Shown in pieces: positions 30,956 through 38,786 of a stretch of 40,746 nt of DNA. The position numbers and the translations under genes are program-made. The notes beneath the pieces were generated by a model, which worked only from the letters and a program-made list of their open reading frames with translations, was not told where the DNA came from and did no database searches. Positions within the stretch are counted from its first letter, which is position 1. Every line of letters begins with the position of its first letter. This DNA is from Bacteroidales bacterium (lineage in GTDB: Bacteria > Bacteroidota > Bacteroidia > Bacteroidales > UBA932): assembly GCA_022508605.1 (NCBI GenBank), contig JAFLUX010000017.1:1-40746 (forward strand), read 5' to 3'.

Positions 30956-33900
30956 CTACCTCTGCGCTCCGTCCGCCGGATAGCTGACGGTGAAGCATGC
31001 GCCCCCGAGAGTGAAGCTCTTGGAATAGCCTATGAGGGCGCCGCACTTTTCAAGCACGCTGCGCGATATGGCAAGGCCGAGGCCTGTGCCGCCGCTTTTC
31101 GTGGTGAAGTGCGGGGTGAACAGCTTGGGGACGTTTTCTTCGGACACGCCGGGTCCGTTGTCTTCTATCACTATGTCGTACCACCCGTCTATGGCCGAGG
31201 ACTTACGCAGCGACACATACACTTTCGCGTCTTCCTTGCCCTCCACGGCCTGCACCGCATTGTTCAGCAGGTTCACGAGTACGCGGGTCAGCTGCGGCCT
31301 GGGGCCGTAAATCATGGCCCCGCTCATGCCTATGTAGCGGAACTCCACATCGTCGCGTCCGTCGAACATCGACATCTCCTCCTGCAGCAGGGCATCTATG
31401 TCTATGGGCACCGACTCCTGCGTGTACAGCTTGGCGAAAGTGGAAAATTCGTTGGACGTCTCCGTGAGTATGTCTATATGGTCGAGCAGCATCCTGCTCA
31501 CGTCGTCGAACTTGTCCTGCCATGAAGGGTCGCCCTTGTCTTTCAGGCGTATCAGCCTCTGTATCTGCAAGCGCATGGGCGTCAGCGGATTCTTGATTTC
31601 GTGGGCCACCTGCCTTGCCATGCTGCTCCACGCCTTGTCGCGCTCGGCAAGGGCGAGACGCCGGCTGCTCTCGGACAGCTCATCCACCATGCGGTTGTAT
31701 GCGTCCACGAGGGTGGTAATCTCATCCCGCCTGCCATAGGAAATGTGCCCCATGTCGCCGTGTCCTGCGCGCTTCATGGTCTGGCGCATCATGCTGAGCG
31801 GCCTGAACACCCTGTCGAGCACGGCGGCCTCCATAAGCCGGGAAAGTATGAACAACAGGAGGAACACGGCTATCACGGATGTCGAGTGCATGATGGCATC
31901 GCGCTCGAAGTCGTAGCTTTCCTCGACATACGGAGAGCAGATGACGGCCAGTAGGTGTCCGTCGGCCCCTATCAGGGGCATATACATATTGTAGTAATGC
32001 CTCCAGCCGAGGTGTTCGCGTATCGTGCAGTAGCGCTTGTTGAGCTTCACTATGCGCTCGAGTGCCTCCGGCTCTATGCGGTATCCCACCAGCATGCGGT
32101 CGAGGGCTTCGGGGTTGGTGCACAGGACTATGCGGCCGTCCGTGGAATAGACGCTGATGTCCGCGCCGGAGTTGTCGCTCACCGACTGTATCAGGGATGC
32201 GAATTCGGCAGAGCGCAGCAGGTCCGCGGCGTCGAGAGAGCGCAGCCCGCCCTGGGCCAGCATCTGTATGGAATTGATGCGGCCGGACATTATCGCCTGC
32301 CTGTTGGCCTCGTTGCGGCGGTACACGAAAAGCACGCTCACCGTGGCCATGACCACGAGGGACAGTATCAGGGACATCATCAGGGTCAGGGATATACGTG
32401 TGCGCAGATACGTTTCCCCGGAGCCGTCGCGCCGCCTGCGGGGAACGAAGATCCGGAGGAGCACATACATGGCTATGGCGATGAAGAACGCCGCTACTAT
32501 GTAGCTGAACACCTCTATCTCGCGGCGCGAGATTATCACGGCCTCATCGTCCGTGATGACGGTGACGAAATGCACGTAGCCGTCTCTCTTGAAGTGGCAG
32601 AGCCTTTCCGTATATACCGCCGCATACATCCAGTCGTCCATCACGGTGGAATACGGATACTCCCCTTCGAAGAAACGCAGCTCGCGCCCATGGTAGCGGG
32701 AGCACGAATAGGCGGAAGGCAGATTGGCCCGTCCGGGAGTGTCGTAGTTGAGCAGCCTGGAATAGGCCTTGCCGGCAAGGAAGTCCTTCAGGTCCACCTC
32801 CAGCAGCATATACACCGGGCCTCCGGGATGATAATACGTGAAGATGCCGCGGTAGCTGCACAATATGCCGTCCGACGCGGACATGCTCATGAAGGCCGAA
32901 CCGTCGGATATGGGCACTCCGTTCCTCACAACATTCTCGAACTGCTCCGCAAGCACAGGAGTCACCATGCCGGGGCGAAGCATCCGCACCACCACGGAGT
33001 AGTCCTGCGACTCGTTCAGCAGGTAGTTGTCTATGATGCGGTTGCGCACTATCACCTCGCTGCCTTCAAGCCGGGAGAGGGCGGAAATGACCCCGTCCGA
33101 CGCTATGGCGTGCTCGATGTTGAGCAGGCGCAGCTCGAGCGTTATGTCCCTGTCCACGGCGAGTTTGCCAGCCCACACCTCCATCCTGTCCTCCTCCTTG
33201 CCGAAGCCCAGCACCACGAGGGTAAGCACGAGGTAGAGCGAGGTCGCAAGCGCCAGCACCGAACGCGCCCTTGCGGAAAACATGTCGTAATGCACTCCGA
33301 AGATATGCGAGGCCAGCGGCTGGAGCATCTGCAGCAGCATAGGCACTGCGGTGAGCATGGACAGATAGGATATATAGACAAGGAACGTGAATACGGACAG
33401 CGTGCCGAGCTTGTAGATTTCCAGGGAGATTCCGGAATTGGAGCTTATGCTGCGCAGCGACAGGTGCGTATACAGCAGAATCAGCAGCACGGAAAGCATG
33501 GCGAGCATGCCCAAGGAGACAATCAGCGGGACCGACTTCGCGCGCGCCCACACGCGCCTGCGCACGAGATATATATTGAGGACGCAAATCAGTATGGTCA
33601 GATTGAGCAGCACGACGGCGCCGAGAGAATACAGGAAACTGCCTCCGGCATAGAGCACGGGGGAGAACACTGAAAACTCCGTCTGCGCCCCGCGTCCCCA
33701 GAAATACATCGCAGCGAGAGCGGCGACCGCAGCCGCGCTGCACAGGAGGGAGCGCCGTATGCTGCGCCTGCGGTATACCAAATACACGTCCGCGCACAGG
33801 AACAACAGGAGCGAGAGCCAAAGCAGTGTGAGATCGGCCGTCACGGGGCCGGACAGGGAGTCGCACAGAATCTTGAACACGGGCCTGCCGTCCGACATCA

Positions 33901-34447
33901 CCGCGCTGCCTTCGCTGAACGTGAGAGGTCTCACGGAAAAGCGCAGTCCCAGCCCGAGCCTCGGATTCACCCCGTTGTAGCTGCGTCCGTCCATGGTATT
34001 CATCACCATCAGGCCGCAGACAAGGGTCTTGTCCGCATCTTTCACGGCTTTCACTATGAACCACTTGGCCCCTATGTTCATGAAAACCGGTTCCTCTTCG
34101 GCATAGCTCAGCGGAGAACGGAGGTTGACCCTGGGATTGGTGAAGCGCTGCACCACCATGCGCGGGCCTATGTCGTCGTTGTACACGGGGAACTGCCCCC
34201 GCCACGACATAAGAGAATCCCCCTCGTATGTGTAGATGACCATGTCATCCGGCAGTGCGGCCTGGGGGTGTGCGGCGAAATAGTCCAGGCGGGCCATGCG
34301 GCGCGACAGGCGTTTTTCCACCTTGCGGGCCGCCGCGGCAGTGTCTGCGACGGAGCGCGGGGCGGCGAACGCGACGAGCAGCAGCAGCGCGCTCGCCACG
34401 ATCAGCGCCGGAGCTATCCAGCTTCTTATGGCAATTCGCCTACTCAT
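30956..34447 (-). CDS. large multi-TM NtrY-like sensor histidine kinase
   Basis: A 1163-residue membrane kinase. A first span (11-30) and extracytoplasmic region (to about 203) precede six or so spans between 205 and 416, a second extracytoplasmic region (about 417-645), two spans (646-665, 688-709), a third sensor region (710-855), a further span (856-870), a HAMP segment (about 872-925), the HisKA with H949 in RQVAHEIKNPLTPMRLQIQ, and the HATPase with the N box near 1059-1064, DNGPG (1096-1100) and GGTGLGL (1119-1125). The HEIKNPLTP H-box is typical of NtrY-type kinases. MSRRIAIRSW is taken as start; it overlaps rlmH by 8 nt. The likely partner is the regulator at 35411-36559. Confidence 0.9.
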   Translation of the reverse strand: MSRRIAIRSWIAPALIVASALLLLVAFAAPRSVADTAAAARKVEKRLSRRMARLDYFAAHPQAALPDDMVIYTYEGDSLMSWRGQFPVYNDDIGPRMVVQRFTNPRVNLRSPLSYAEEEPVFMNIGAKWFIVKAVKDADKTLVCGLMVMNTMDGRSYNGVNPRLGLGLRFSVRPLTFSEGSAVMSDGRPVFKILCDSLSGPVTADLTLLWLSLLLFLCADVYLVYRRRSIRRSLLCSAAAVAALAAMYFWGRGAQTEFSVFSPVLYAGGSFLYSLGAVVLLNLTILICVLNIYLVRRRVWARAKSVPLIVSLGMLAMLSVLLILLYTHLSLRSISSNSGISLEIYKLGTLSVFTFLVYISYLSMLTAVPMLLQMLQPLASHIFGVHYDMFSARARSVLALATSLYLVLTLVVLGFGKEEDRMEVWAGKLAVDRDITLELRLLNIEHAIASDGVISALSRLEGSEVIVRNRIIDNYLLNESQDYSVVVRMLRPGMVTPVLAEQFENVVRNGVPISDGSAFMSMSASDGILCSYRGIFTYYHPGGPVYMLLEVDLKDFLAGKAYSRLLNYDTPGRANLPSAYSCSRYHGRELRFFEGEYPYSTVMDDWMYAAVYTERLCHFKRDGYVHFVTVITDDEAVIISRREIEVFSYIVAAFFIAIAMYVLLRIFVPRRRRDGSGETYLRTRISLTLMMSLILSLVVMATVSVLFVYRRNEANRQAIMSGRINSIQMLAQGGLRSLDAADLLRSAEFASLIQSVSDNSGADISVYSTDGRIVLCTNPEALDRMLVGYRIEPEALERIVKLNKRYCTIREHLGWRHYYNMYMPLIGADGHLLAVICSPYVEESYDFERDAIMHSTSVIAVFLLLFILSRLMEAAVLDRVFRPLSMMRQTMKRAGHGDMGHISYGRRDEITTLVDAYNRMVDELSESSRRLALAERDKAWSSMARQVAHEIKNPLTPMRLQIQRLIRLKDKGDPSWQDKFDDVSRMLLDHIDILTETSNEFSTFAKLYTQESVPIDIDALLQEEMSMFDGRDDVEFRYIGMSGAMIYGPRPQLTRVLVNLLNNAVQAVEGKEDAKVYVSLRKSSAIDGWYDIVIEDNGPGVSEENVPKLFTPHFTTKSGGTGLGLAISRSVLEKCGALIGYSKSFTLGGACFTVSYPADGAQR

Positions 34448-34910
34448 TGTGATACGGTTCGCCGCGCAGTATCGTGAATGCGCGGTAAAGCTGCTCTGCA
34501 AAAACCGTTCTCACGAGCTGGTGCGAGCATGTCATGCGGGAAAGGGAGAGTTTGGAATCGGCCCTGGCGTACACCTCCGGGGAGAAGCCGTAGGCCCCGC
34601 CAATCACGAACACCAAATTGCGTCCCGCCTGCAGGCGACGGCCCAGGCGCTCGGCAAATTCCATGGAACTGTATTCCGCGCCGTGTTCGTCGAGCAGCAC
34701 CACCACGTCCGAGGGGGAAACGGCCTTCAGGAGCAGTTCTCCCTCCCTGCGCTTAATCATCTCGCGCCCCAGGGAGGCGACGCCCTTCAGTTCGGACAGC
34801 TCCTTCACTGTGAAAGGCACGTAGTGCACCAGTCTGGAACGGTACATCTCCAGGCCACGGGCGACCCACTCGATGTCGGTGCGTCCCATCGTAAGCAAAG
34901 TTATGCGCAT
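34440..34910 (-). CDS. rlmH: 23S rRNA (pseudouridine(1915)-N3)-methyltransferase RlmH
   Basis: Methylates pseudouridine 1915 in helix 69 of 23S rRNA. The 156-residue SPOUT protein has the diagnostic C-terminus: FVIGGAYGFSPEVY, LSLSRMTCSHQLVRTVFAEQ, LYRAFTILRGEPYHNE. The ATG at 34910 gives MRITLLTMGRT, the normal start and length; the TTG nine bases upstream is part of the -7 element. It is followed by the kinase gene with an 8 nt overlap. Confidence 0.95.
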   Translation of the reverse strand: MRITLLTMGRTDIEWVARGLEMYRSRLVHYVPFTVKELSELKGVASLGREMIKRREGELLLKAVSPSDVVVLLDEHGAEYSSMEFAERLGRRLQAGRNLVFVIGGAYGFSPEVYARADSKLSLSRMTCSHQLVRTVFAEQLYRAFTILRGEPYHNE

Positions 34911-34916
34911 TGCCTG

Positions 34917-34924
34917 CAAAAATA
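34917..34924 (-). promoter_or_regulatory. -7 element for rlmH and the kinase gene
   Basis: Minus strand TATTTTTG, perfect consensus, followed by CAGGCA and ATG: 6 nt gap, the same TTTGCAGGC context as at alaS. A possible TTG -33 lies about 20 nt upstream. Confidence 0.5.
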
Positions 34925-34936
34925 AGAAACTGGCTT

Positions 34937-34944
34937 AATATTTG
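34937..34944 (+). promoter_or_regulatory. possible -7 element for the DUF4783 gene
   Basis: AATATTTG, one mismatch from TAnnTTTG, 17 nt before the ATG at 34962. No convincing -33 box. Confidence 0.3.
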
Positions 34945-34961
34945 CAATTGATTGGCTTCGT

Positions 34962-35414
34962 ATGAAGCATAAGCATTACGTGCTCGCCCTCCTCGCCGCA
35001 GCCCTGGCATCGTGCCCGGCTCCGGCCCAGAACCACATATTCAAGAATGTCATGCAGATGCCGGTCCGCAGCGTCGCTCCGGGCAACGGAGACGACGTTT
35101 TCGTGCCGGTGGGCAAATACATGGCGGCAGGAAACTACGAGGCCCTGTCCGCCTGGTTCGCGGACAATCTGGAGATTTCCATACTCTCGAGGGAAAGCGA
35201 CGCCAGCAGGGCCCAGGCCCGCCAGATAGTGAAGACGTTTTTCGAGACCTACACCCCGCGCAGCTTCAACATAGACCACACCGCCAGCAGGGCCAACATG
35301 AAATACGCCCTCGGCACACTGAAAGCCGGCGGAGAGACTTTCAACGTGACCATATTCATGAGCAGCAAAGGAAGTCTCTACAAAATACAGCAGCTGAAGA
35401 TAGAGAGGTTCTAA
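34962..35414 (+). CDS. secreted DUF4783 protein
   Basis: A 150-residue protein with a signal peptide (KHYVLALLAAALASCPAPAQ) and an NTF2-like DUF4783 domain of the kind found in Bacteroidota near rlmH or nadC: FVPVGKYMAAGNYEALSAWF, then ARQIVKTFFETYTPRSFNID, and a C-terminal sheet ending IQQLKIERF. Its function is unknown; it probably acts in the periplasm. It is transcribed alone, divergent from rlmH, and its stop overlaps the stop of the convergent response-regulator gene by 4 nt. Confidence 0.85.
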   Translation: MKHKHYVLALLAAALASCPAPAQNHIFKNVMQMPVRSVAPGNGDDVFVPVGKYMAAGNYEALSAWFADNLEISILSRESDASRAQARQIVKTFFETYTPRSFNIDHTASRANMKYALGTLKAGGETFNVTIFMSSKGSLYKIQQLKIERF

Positions 35415-36559
35415 ACCACGTAGTCCCGTACGTTGCGGGCCGATATCTCGTCGTCTCCCAGTATCAGCAGACGCTCCACCACATTGCGCAGTTCGCGCAC
35501 GTTCCCGGTCCAGCTGCGCTCCTGCAGCATCCTGACGGCCTCCGGGGCGAATGTCTTGCGCGGCAGGCCGGTCTCGGAACAGATTTTTTCCGTGAAATAG
35601 TCGAGCAGCAGGGGGATGTCCTCCTTGCGCTCGTCCAGGCCGGGGACATGGATGACTATGACGCTGAGGCGGTGGTACAGGTCTTCCCGGAAATTGCCCT
35701 TTTCGATTTCCGCCCCCAGGTCTTTGTTGGTGGCCGCTATGACGCGCACATCGACCTTAATGTCCACGTCGCTGCCCACGCGCGACAGCTTGTGCTCCTG
35801 CAGCACCCTCAGCACCTTGGCCTGCGCAGCCAATGACATGTCGCCTATCTCGTCGAGGAAAAGGGTGCCGCCGTCGGCCTGTTCGAATTTGCCCTTGTGC
35901 TGCTTTATGGCGGAAGTGAAGGAGCCTTTTTCGTGTCCGAACAGCTCGCTTTCTATGAGTTCAGAGGGTATCGCGGCGCAGTTCACCTCCACATAGGGGC
36001 GGGACGAACGGTCGCTGAGCTCGTGCAGGCTGCGGGCCACGAGTTCCTTTCCGGAGCCGTTTCCGCCGGTAATCAGCACCCTCGCCGGGGTGGCCGCCAC
36101 CTTTTCCACCATCCCGCGTATGCGGCGTATCGCCTCGGACTCCCCCACCATGCGGTCAGGCCCGTAGACTTTCTTTTTGATTATCTTGTGGCTCATCAGC
36201 TTCGTCTTGTCGGTGGCGTTCCTGATGGACGCGAGCAGGCGGTTCAGGTCGAGAGGCTTCTGGATGAAGTCGAATGCCCCTTTCTTTATACATTCGACGG
36301 CCGTGTCTATGTCGCCGTGTCCGGAAATCATGACTACTGCGCTGTCCGCGCCGGAAGCCTCGATTTTTTCGAGCACCTCCACCCCGTCCATGCCGGGCAT
36401 CTTTATGTCGCAGAACACCACGTCGTAACGGCCTGCGGAAACCATTTTCAGGCCCTCCGCCCCGTTCTCCGCCGTGTCTACGGAATAGCCCTCGTCGGAC
36501 AGTATCTCTTTCATGGAGTTGCGTATTGCGCGCTCGTCGTCTATTATCAGAATCTTCAT
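35411..36559 (-). CDS. NtrX-like response regulator with AAA+ domain, no DNA-binding domain
   Basis: A 382-residue protein: receiver domain 1-120 with D51 as phosphate acceptor and K101, then a sigma-54-type AAA+ domain (about 135-370) with Walker A TGGNGSGKE (164-172), GSFTSA (212-217) in place of GAFTGA, Walker B GTLFLDEI (231-238), and TGNVRELRNVVERL (351-364). It ends at residue 382 (RNVRDYVV), where related proteins continue into a Fis-type HTH. The convergent DUF4783 gene begins overlapping exactly at this stop. MKILIIDDE at 36559 is the only sensible start; the longer open frame runs into cmk antisense. Likely partner of the kinase at 30956-34447. Confidence 0.92.
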   Translation of the reverse strand: MKILIIDDERAIRNSMKEILSDEGYSVDTAENGAEGLKMVSAGRYDVVFCDIKMPGMDGVEVLEKIEASGADSAVVMISGHGDIDTAVECIKKGAFDFIQKPLDLNRLLASIRNATDKTKLMSHKIIKKKVYGPDRMVGESEAIRRIRGMVEKVAATPARVLITGGNGSGKELVARSLHELSDRSSRPYVEVNCAAIPSELIESELFGHEKGSFTSAIKQHKGKFEQADGGTLFLDEIGDMSLAAQAKVLRVLQEHKLSRVGSDVDIKVDVRVIAATNKDLGAEIEKGNFREDLYHRLSVIVIHVPGLDERKEDIPLLLDYFTEKICSETGLPRKTFAPEAVRMLQERSWTGNVRELRNVVERLLILGDDEISARNVRDYVV

Positions 36560-36563
36560 ACGG

Positions 36564-36571
36564 CAAATATC
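36564..36571 (-). promoter_or_regulatory. -7 element for the response regulator gene
   Basis: Minus strand GATATTTG, one mismatch from consensus, followed by CCGT and ATG (4 nt gap). It is back to back with the cmk element. Confidence 0.4.
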
Positions 36572-36583
36572 GTTATTTTTTTC

Positions 36584-36591
36584 TACTTTTG
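36584..36591 (+). promoter_or_regulatory. -7 element for cmk
   Basis: TACTTTTG, perfect consensus, followed by CGCCGGT and the ATG at 36599 (7 nt gap). No TTTG at -33 is seen. Confidence 0.5.
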
Positions 36592-36598
36592 CGCCGGT

Positions 36599-37282
36599 AT
36601 GAACATTCCTGACATCATTATCGCGGTCGACGGCTATTCCTCCACGGGCAAGAGTTCGTTGGCCAAAAAGATAGCCCGCAAGTTCGGGTTCCTGTATCTC
36701 GATTCCGGCGCCCTGTACAGGGGCGTGACGCTTTTCGCACAGGAAGAAAGGCTGATAAGCCGGCTCGGCAGGATAGACCCGGCGCTGGAAAAGGCCCTCG
36801 AAGGCCTCGACCTGCATTTCGGAAGCGACGGACGCCTCTTCATGGGAGCGCGCTGCATAGAGCAGCAGATACGTTCCATGGAAGTCAGCTCCCAGGTGAG
36901 CCCGGTGGCCGCGGCCCCGTTCGTGCGCGCATGGGTGGACGGCAAACTTCGGCTTTTCGGAAGCCGGGGGCGGATAGTGATGGACGGGCGCGACATAGGC
37001 ACCGCCGTATTCCCCCAGGCGCAGCTGAAAATCTTCATGACAGCCAGCGAGGAGGTGAGGGCCAGGAGGCGTTACGAGGAGATGAAAGCCAAAGGAGAAA
37101 GTCCCCTGCTCGAAGACGTGGTAAAGAATCTTCGCGAGCGGGACTACATAGACTCGCACCGCGACACGAACCCCCTGCGCAGGGCCGACGACGCTTTCGA
37201 GCTCGACAACTCGGAAATGAGCTTCGAAGAGGAGCTCGCATGGGTGCAGGGGCTCGTACAGGGAAAATTCGGCATCTTATGA
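36599..37282 (+). CDS. cmk: cytidylate kinase
   Basis: Phosphorylates CMP/dCMP. The 227-residue protein has the P-loop DGYSSTGKSSLAKKIA (near 11-26), YLDSGALYRGVT, the insert domain with SSQVSPVAAAPFVR, and DGRDIGTAVFPQA followed by LRERDYIDSHRDTNPLRRADDA. MNIPDIIIAVDG is the start, 7 nt after the -7 element. Its stop overlaps the ispH start (ATGA). Confidence 0.95.
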   Translation: MNIPDIIIAVDGYSSTGKSSLAKKIARKFGFLYLDSGALYRGVTLFAQEERLISRLGRIDPALEKALEGLDLHFGSDGRLFMGARCIEQQIRSMEVSSQVSPVAAAPFVRAWVDGKLRLFGSRGRIVMDGRDIGTAVFPQAQLKIFMTASEEVRARRRYEEMKAKGESPLLEDVVKNLRERDYIDSHRDTNPLRRADDAFELDNSEMSFEEELAWVQGLVQGKFGIL

Positions 37283-38145
37283 TCCGTGTAGGGACAGACC
37301 CTAATTCCGGTTTTTGCGGCGGCGTCATACGTGCGATAGACACGGCTGAGAAGATACTCCTTTCAGGGGAGGGCCCCCTGTATTCCCTCGGCGCCATAGT
37401 ACACAACGAAAAAGAACTCTCGCGGCTCGAAGCCCGGGGATTGCGCACCGTAGACCACGACGGGCTGGCGGGGTTGGGGCCCGGCGACACCGTGCTGATA
37501 CGCGCCCACGGAGAACCCCCGGCAACCTACAGGATGCTGACGGAGCGGGGCGTGAAAGTCACCGACTGCACATGCCCGGTGGTGCTCCGCCTCCAGAACC
37601 GCATACGCGAGGCGTCAGGACGCTCGCAGGTGGTCATTTTCGGCAAGATAGGGCACCCGGAAGTGCTCGGTCTGGTGGGCAGCGCCGGAGGACGCGCGAC
37701 GGTGGTGGAAAACAGCGCGCAGCTGCTGGAGTCCATTGCCGGAGGCACCCCGGACGGAAGCGGCCCGGTGGAACTTTTCTCCCAGACTACGATGAACCCC
37801 GAAACCTATGCACGGATAGCCGCAATCCTGCGCGAAGCGGTCGGGGACAGGCTGACGGTGCACGACAGCATCTGCTCACGCATGGCCGCACGCCACAGGG
37901 AGATAGGGAGCTTCGCATCGCAGTACGACGTGATAGTGTTCGTCTCCGGAGGGCAGAGCTCCAACGGCAAGGTGCTTTTCGACAGGTGCCGCAGCATCAA
38001 CCCGCGCACGTACATGTGTTCCGCCCCCGAAGAGCTGCAGGCATCGTGGTTCGAGGGCGCGGAGTCGGCCGGAGTGTGCGGGGCCACGTCGACCCCCCGC
38101 TGGCTGCTCGACGAAGTGGCCGCGGCTATCGAAGATTTGCATTAA
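37279..38145 (+). CDS. ispH: 4-hydroxy-3-methylbut-2-enyl diphosphate reductase
   Basis: Last enzyme of the MEP isoprenoid pathway, making IPP and DMAPP. The 288-residue protein has the three Fe-S cluster cysteines: C13 (FCGGV), C99 (CTCPVV) and C199 (SICSRMAAR), plus conserved histidines in AIVHNE, RAHGEP and KIGHPE. The C-terminus GATSTPRWLLDEV is typical. The start overlaps cmk by 4 nt, giving a cmk-ispH unit. Confidence 0.95.
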   Translation: MIRVGTDPNSGFCGGVIRAIDTAEKILLSGEGPLYSLGAIVHNEKELSRLEARGLRTVDHDGLAGLGPGDTVLIRAHGEPPATYRMLTERGVKVTDCTCPVVLRLQNRIREASGRSQVVIFGKIGHPEVLGLVGSAGGRATVVENSAQLLESIAGGTPDGSGPVELFSQTTMNPETYARIAAILREAVGDRLTVHDSICSRMAARHREIGSFASQYDVIVFVSGGQSSNGKVLFDRCRSINPRTYMCSAPEELQASWFEGAESAGVCGATSTPRWLLDEVAAAIEDLH

Positions 38146-38167
38146 TTCCCGCGAATGTTTATCTTCG
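38136..38167 (+). promoter_or_regulatory. promoter of efp
   Basis: TTTG at 38136-38139 (inside the last ispH codons), 20 nt spacer, TATCTTCG at 38160-38167, followed by CAGG. Leader of about 30 nt to the efp ATG. Confidence 0.6.
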
Positions 38168-38204
38168 CAGGATGTATTGATATTCACTAAACTATTATTT
38201 TTAT

Positions 38205-38771
38205 ATGGCAACAACAGCAGATTTCAAAAACGGACTCTACCTCAAATTCAACGAGAAACCCTGCATGATAGTGTGGTTTCAGCATGTCAAGCCCGGCAAA
38301 GGGCCCGCTTTCGTGAAGACCAAGCTTCGCAATCTCGAAAACGGACGCATACTTGAAAACACCTTCACCGCGGGCGCGAAAATCGAGACCATAGACGTCG
38401 AGCGCAGGCCCTATCAGTTCCTCTATGCCGAAGAAGACGGATTCAACTTCATGCACGAGGAGACATACGAGCAGATAAAGCTGCCCAAGGAAGTGGTCGA
38501 GAACGCCGACCTCATGAAAGAGGGGCAGCACGTGGAGATGATGTTCGTGACCGGAGACGAAGAAAGGTGCCTCACCTGCGAACTTCCCACCTACGTAACC
38601 CTCGAAGTCACCTACAGCGAGCCTGCGGTAAAGGGCAATACGGCATCGTCCAACGCCCTCAAGGAAGTCACGCTCGAGACCGGAGCGCGCATCATGGTGC
38701 CCCTGTTCATCGAGACGGGAGAGAAGATTACCGTGAATACCGGCGACCGTTCCTACGGACAGAGAGTGTAA
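38205..38771 (+). CDS. efp: translation elongation factor P
   Basis: Relieves ribosome stalling at polyproline. The 188-residue protein has the three-barrel layout. The tip loop reads HVKPGKGPAFVK with K32 at the position that is modified or functional in EF-P. Middle-domain GFNFMHEETYEQI and C-terminal NTASSNALKEVTLETGARIMVPLFIE, GDRSYGQRV are typical. MATTADFKNG is the standard start. Confidence 0.96.
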   Translation: MATTADFKNGLYLKFNEKPCMIVWFQHVKPGKGPAFVKTKLRNLENGRILENTFTAGAKIETIDVERRPYQFLYAEEDGFNFMHEETYEQIKLPKEVVENADLMKEGQHVEMMFVTGDEERCLTCELPTYVTLEVTYSEPAVKGNTASSNALKEVTLETGARIMVPLFIETGEKITVNTGDRSYGQRV

Positions 38772-38780
38772 GAGGAGGAT
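38771..38780 (+). promoter_or_regulatory. unusually good Shine-Dalgarno sequence
   Basis: AGAGGAGGAT lies about 7-8 nt before the ATG at 38787, immediately after the efp stop. No other gene in the window shows a comparable SD, in keeping with the general lack of SD use in Bacteroidota. Confidence 0.5.
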
Positions 38781-38786
38781 TTCGTC

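Noticed and set aside
31955..33673. 572-codon open frame on the plus strand opposite the sensor kinase
   Set aside because: Antisense to continuous kinase coding sequence; composition is His/Gln/Gly rich without domains.
35897..36598. N-terminal extension of cmk through the regulator gene
   Set aside because: Antisense to the AAA+ and receiver domains; cmk starts at MNIPDIIIAVDG after its own promoter element.
36560..37159. N-terminal extension of the response regulator through the cmk region
   Set aside because: Antisense to cmk; the receiver domain starts normally at MKILIIDDE, right after a -7 element.
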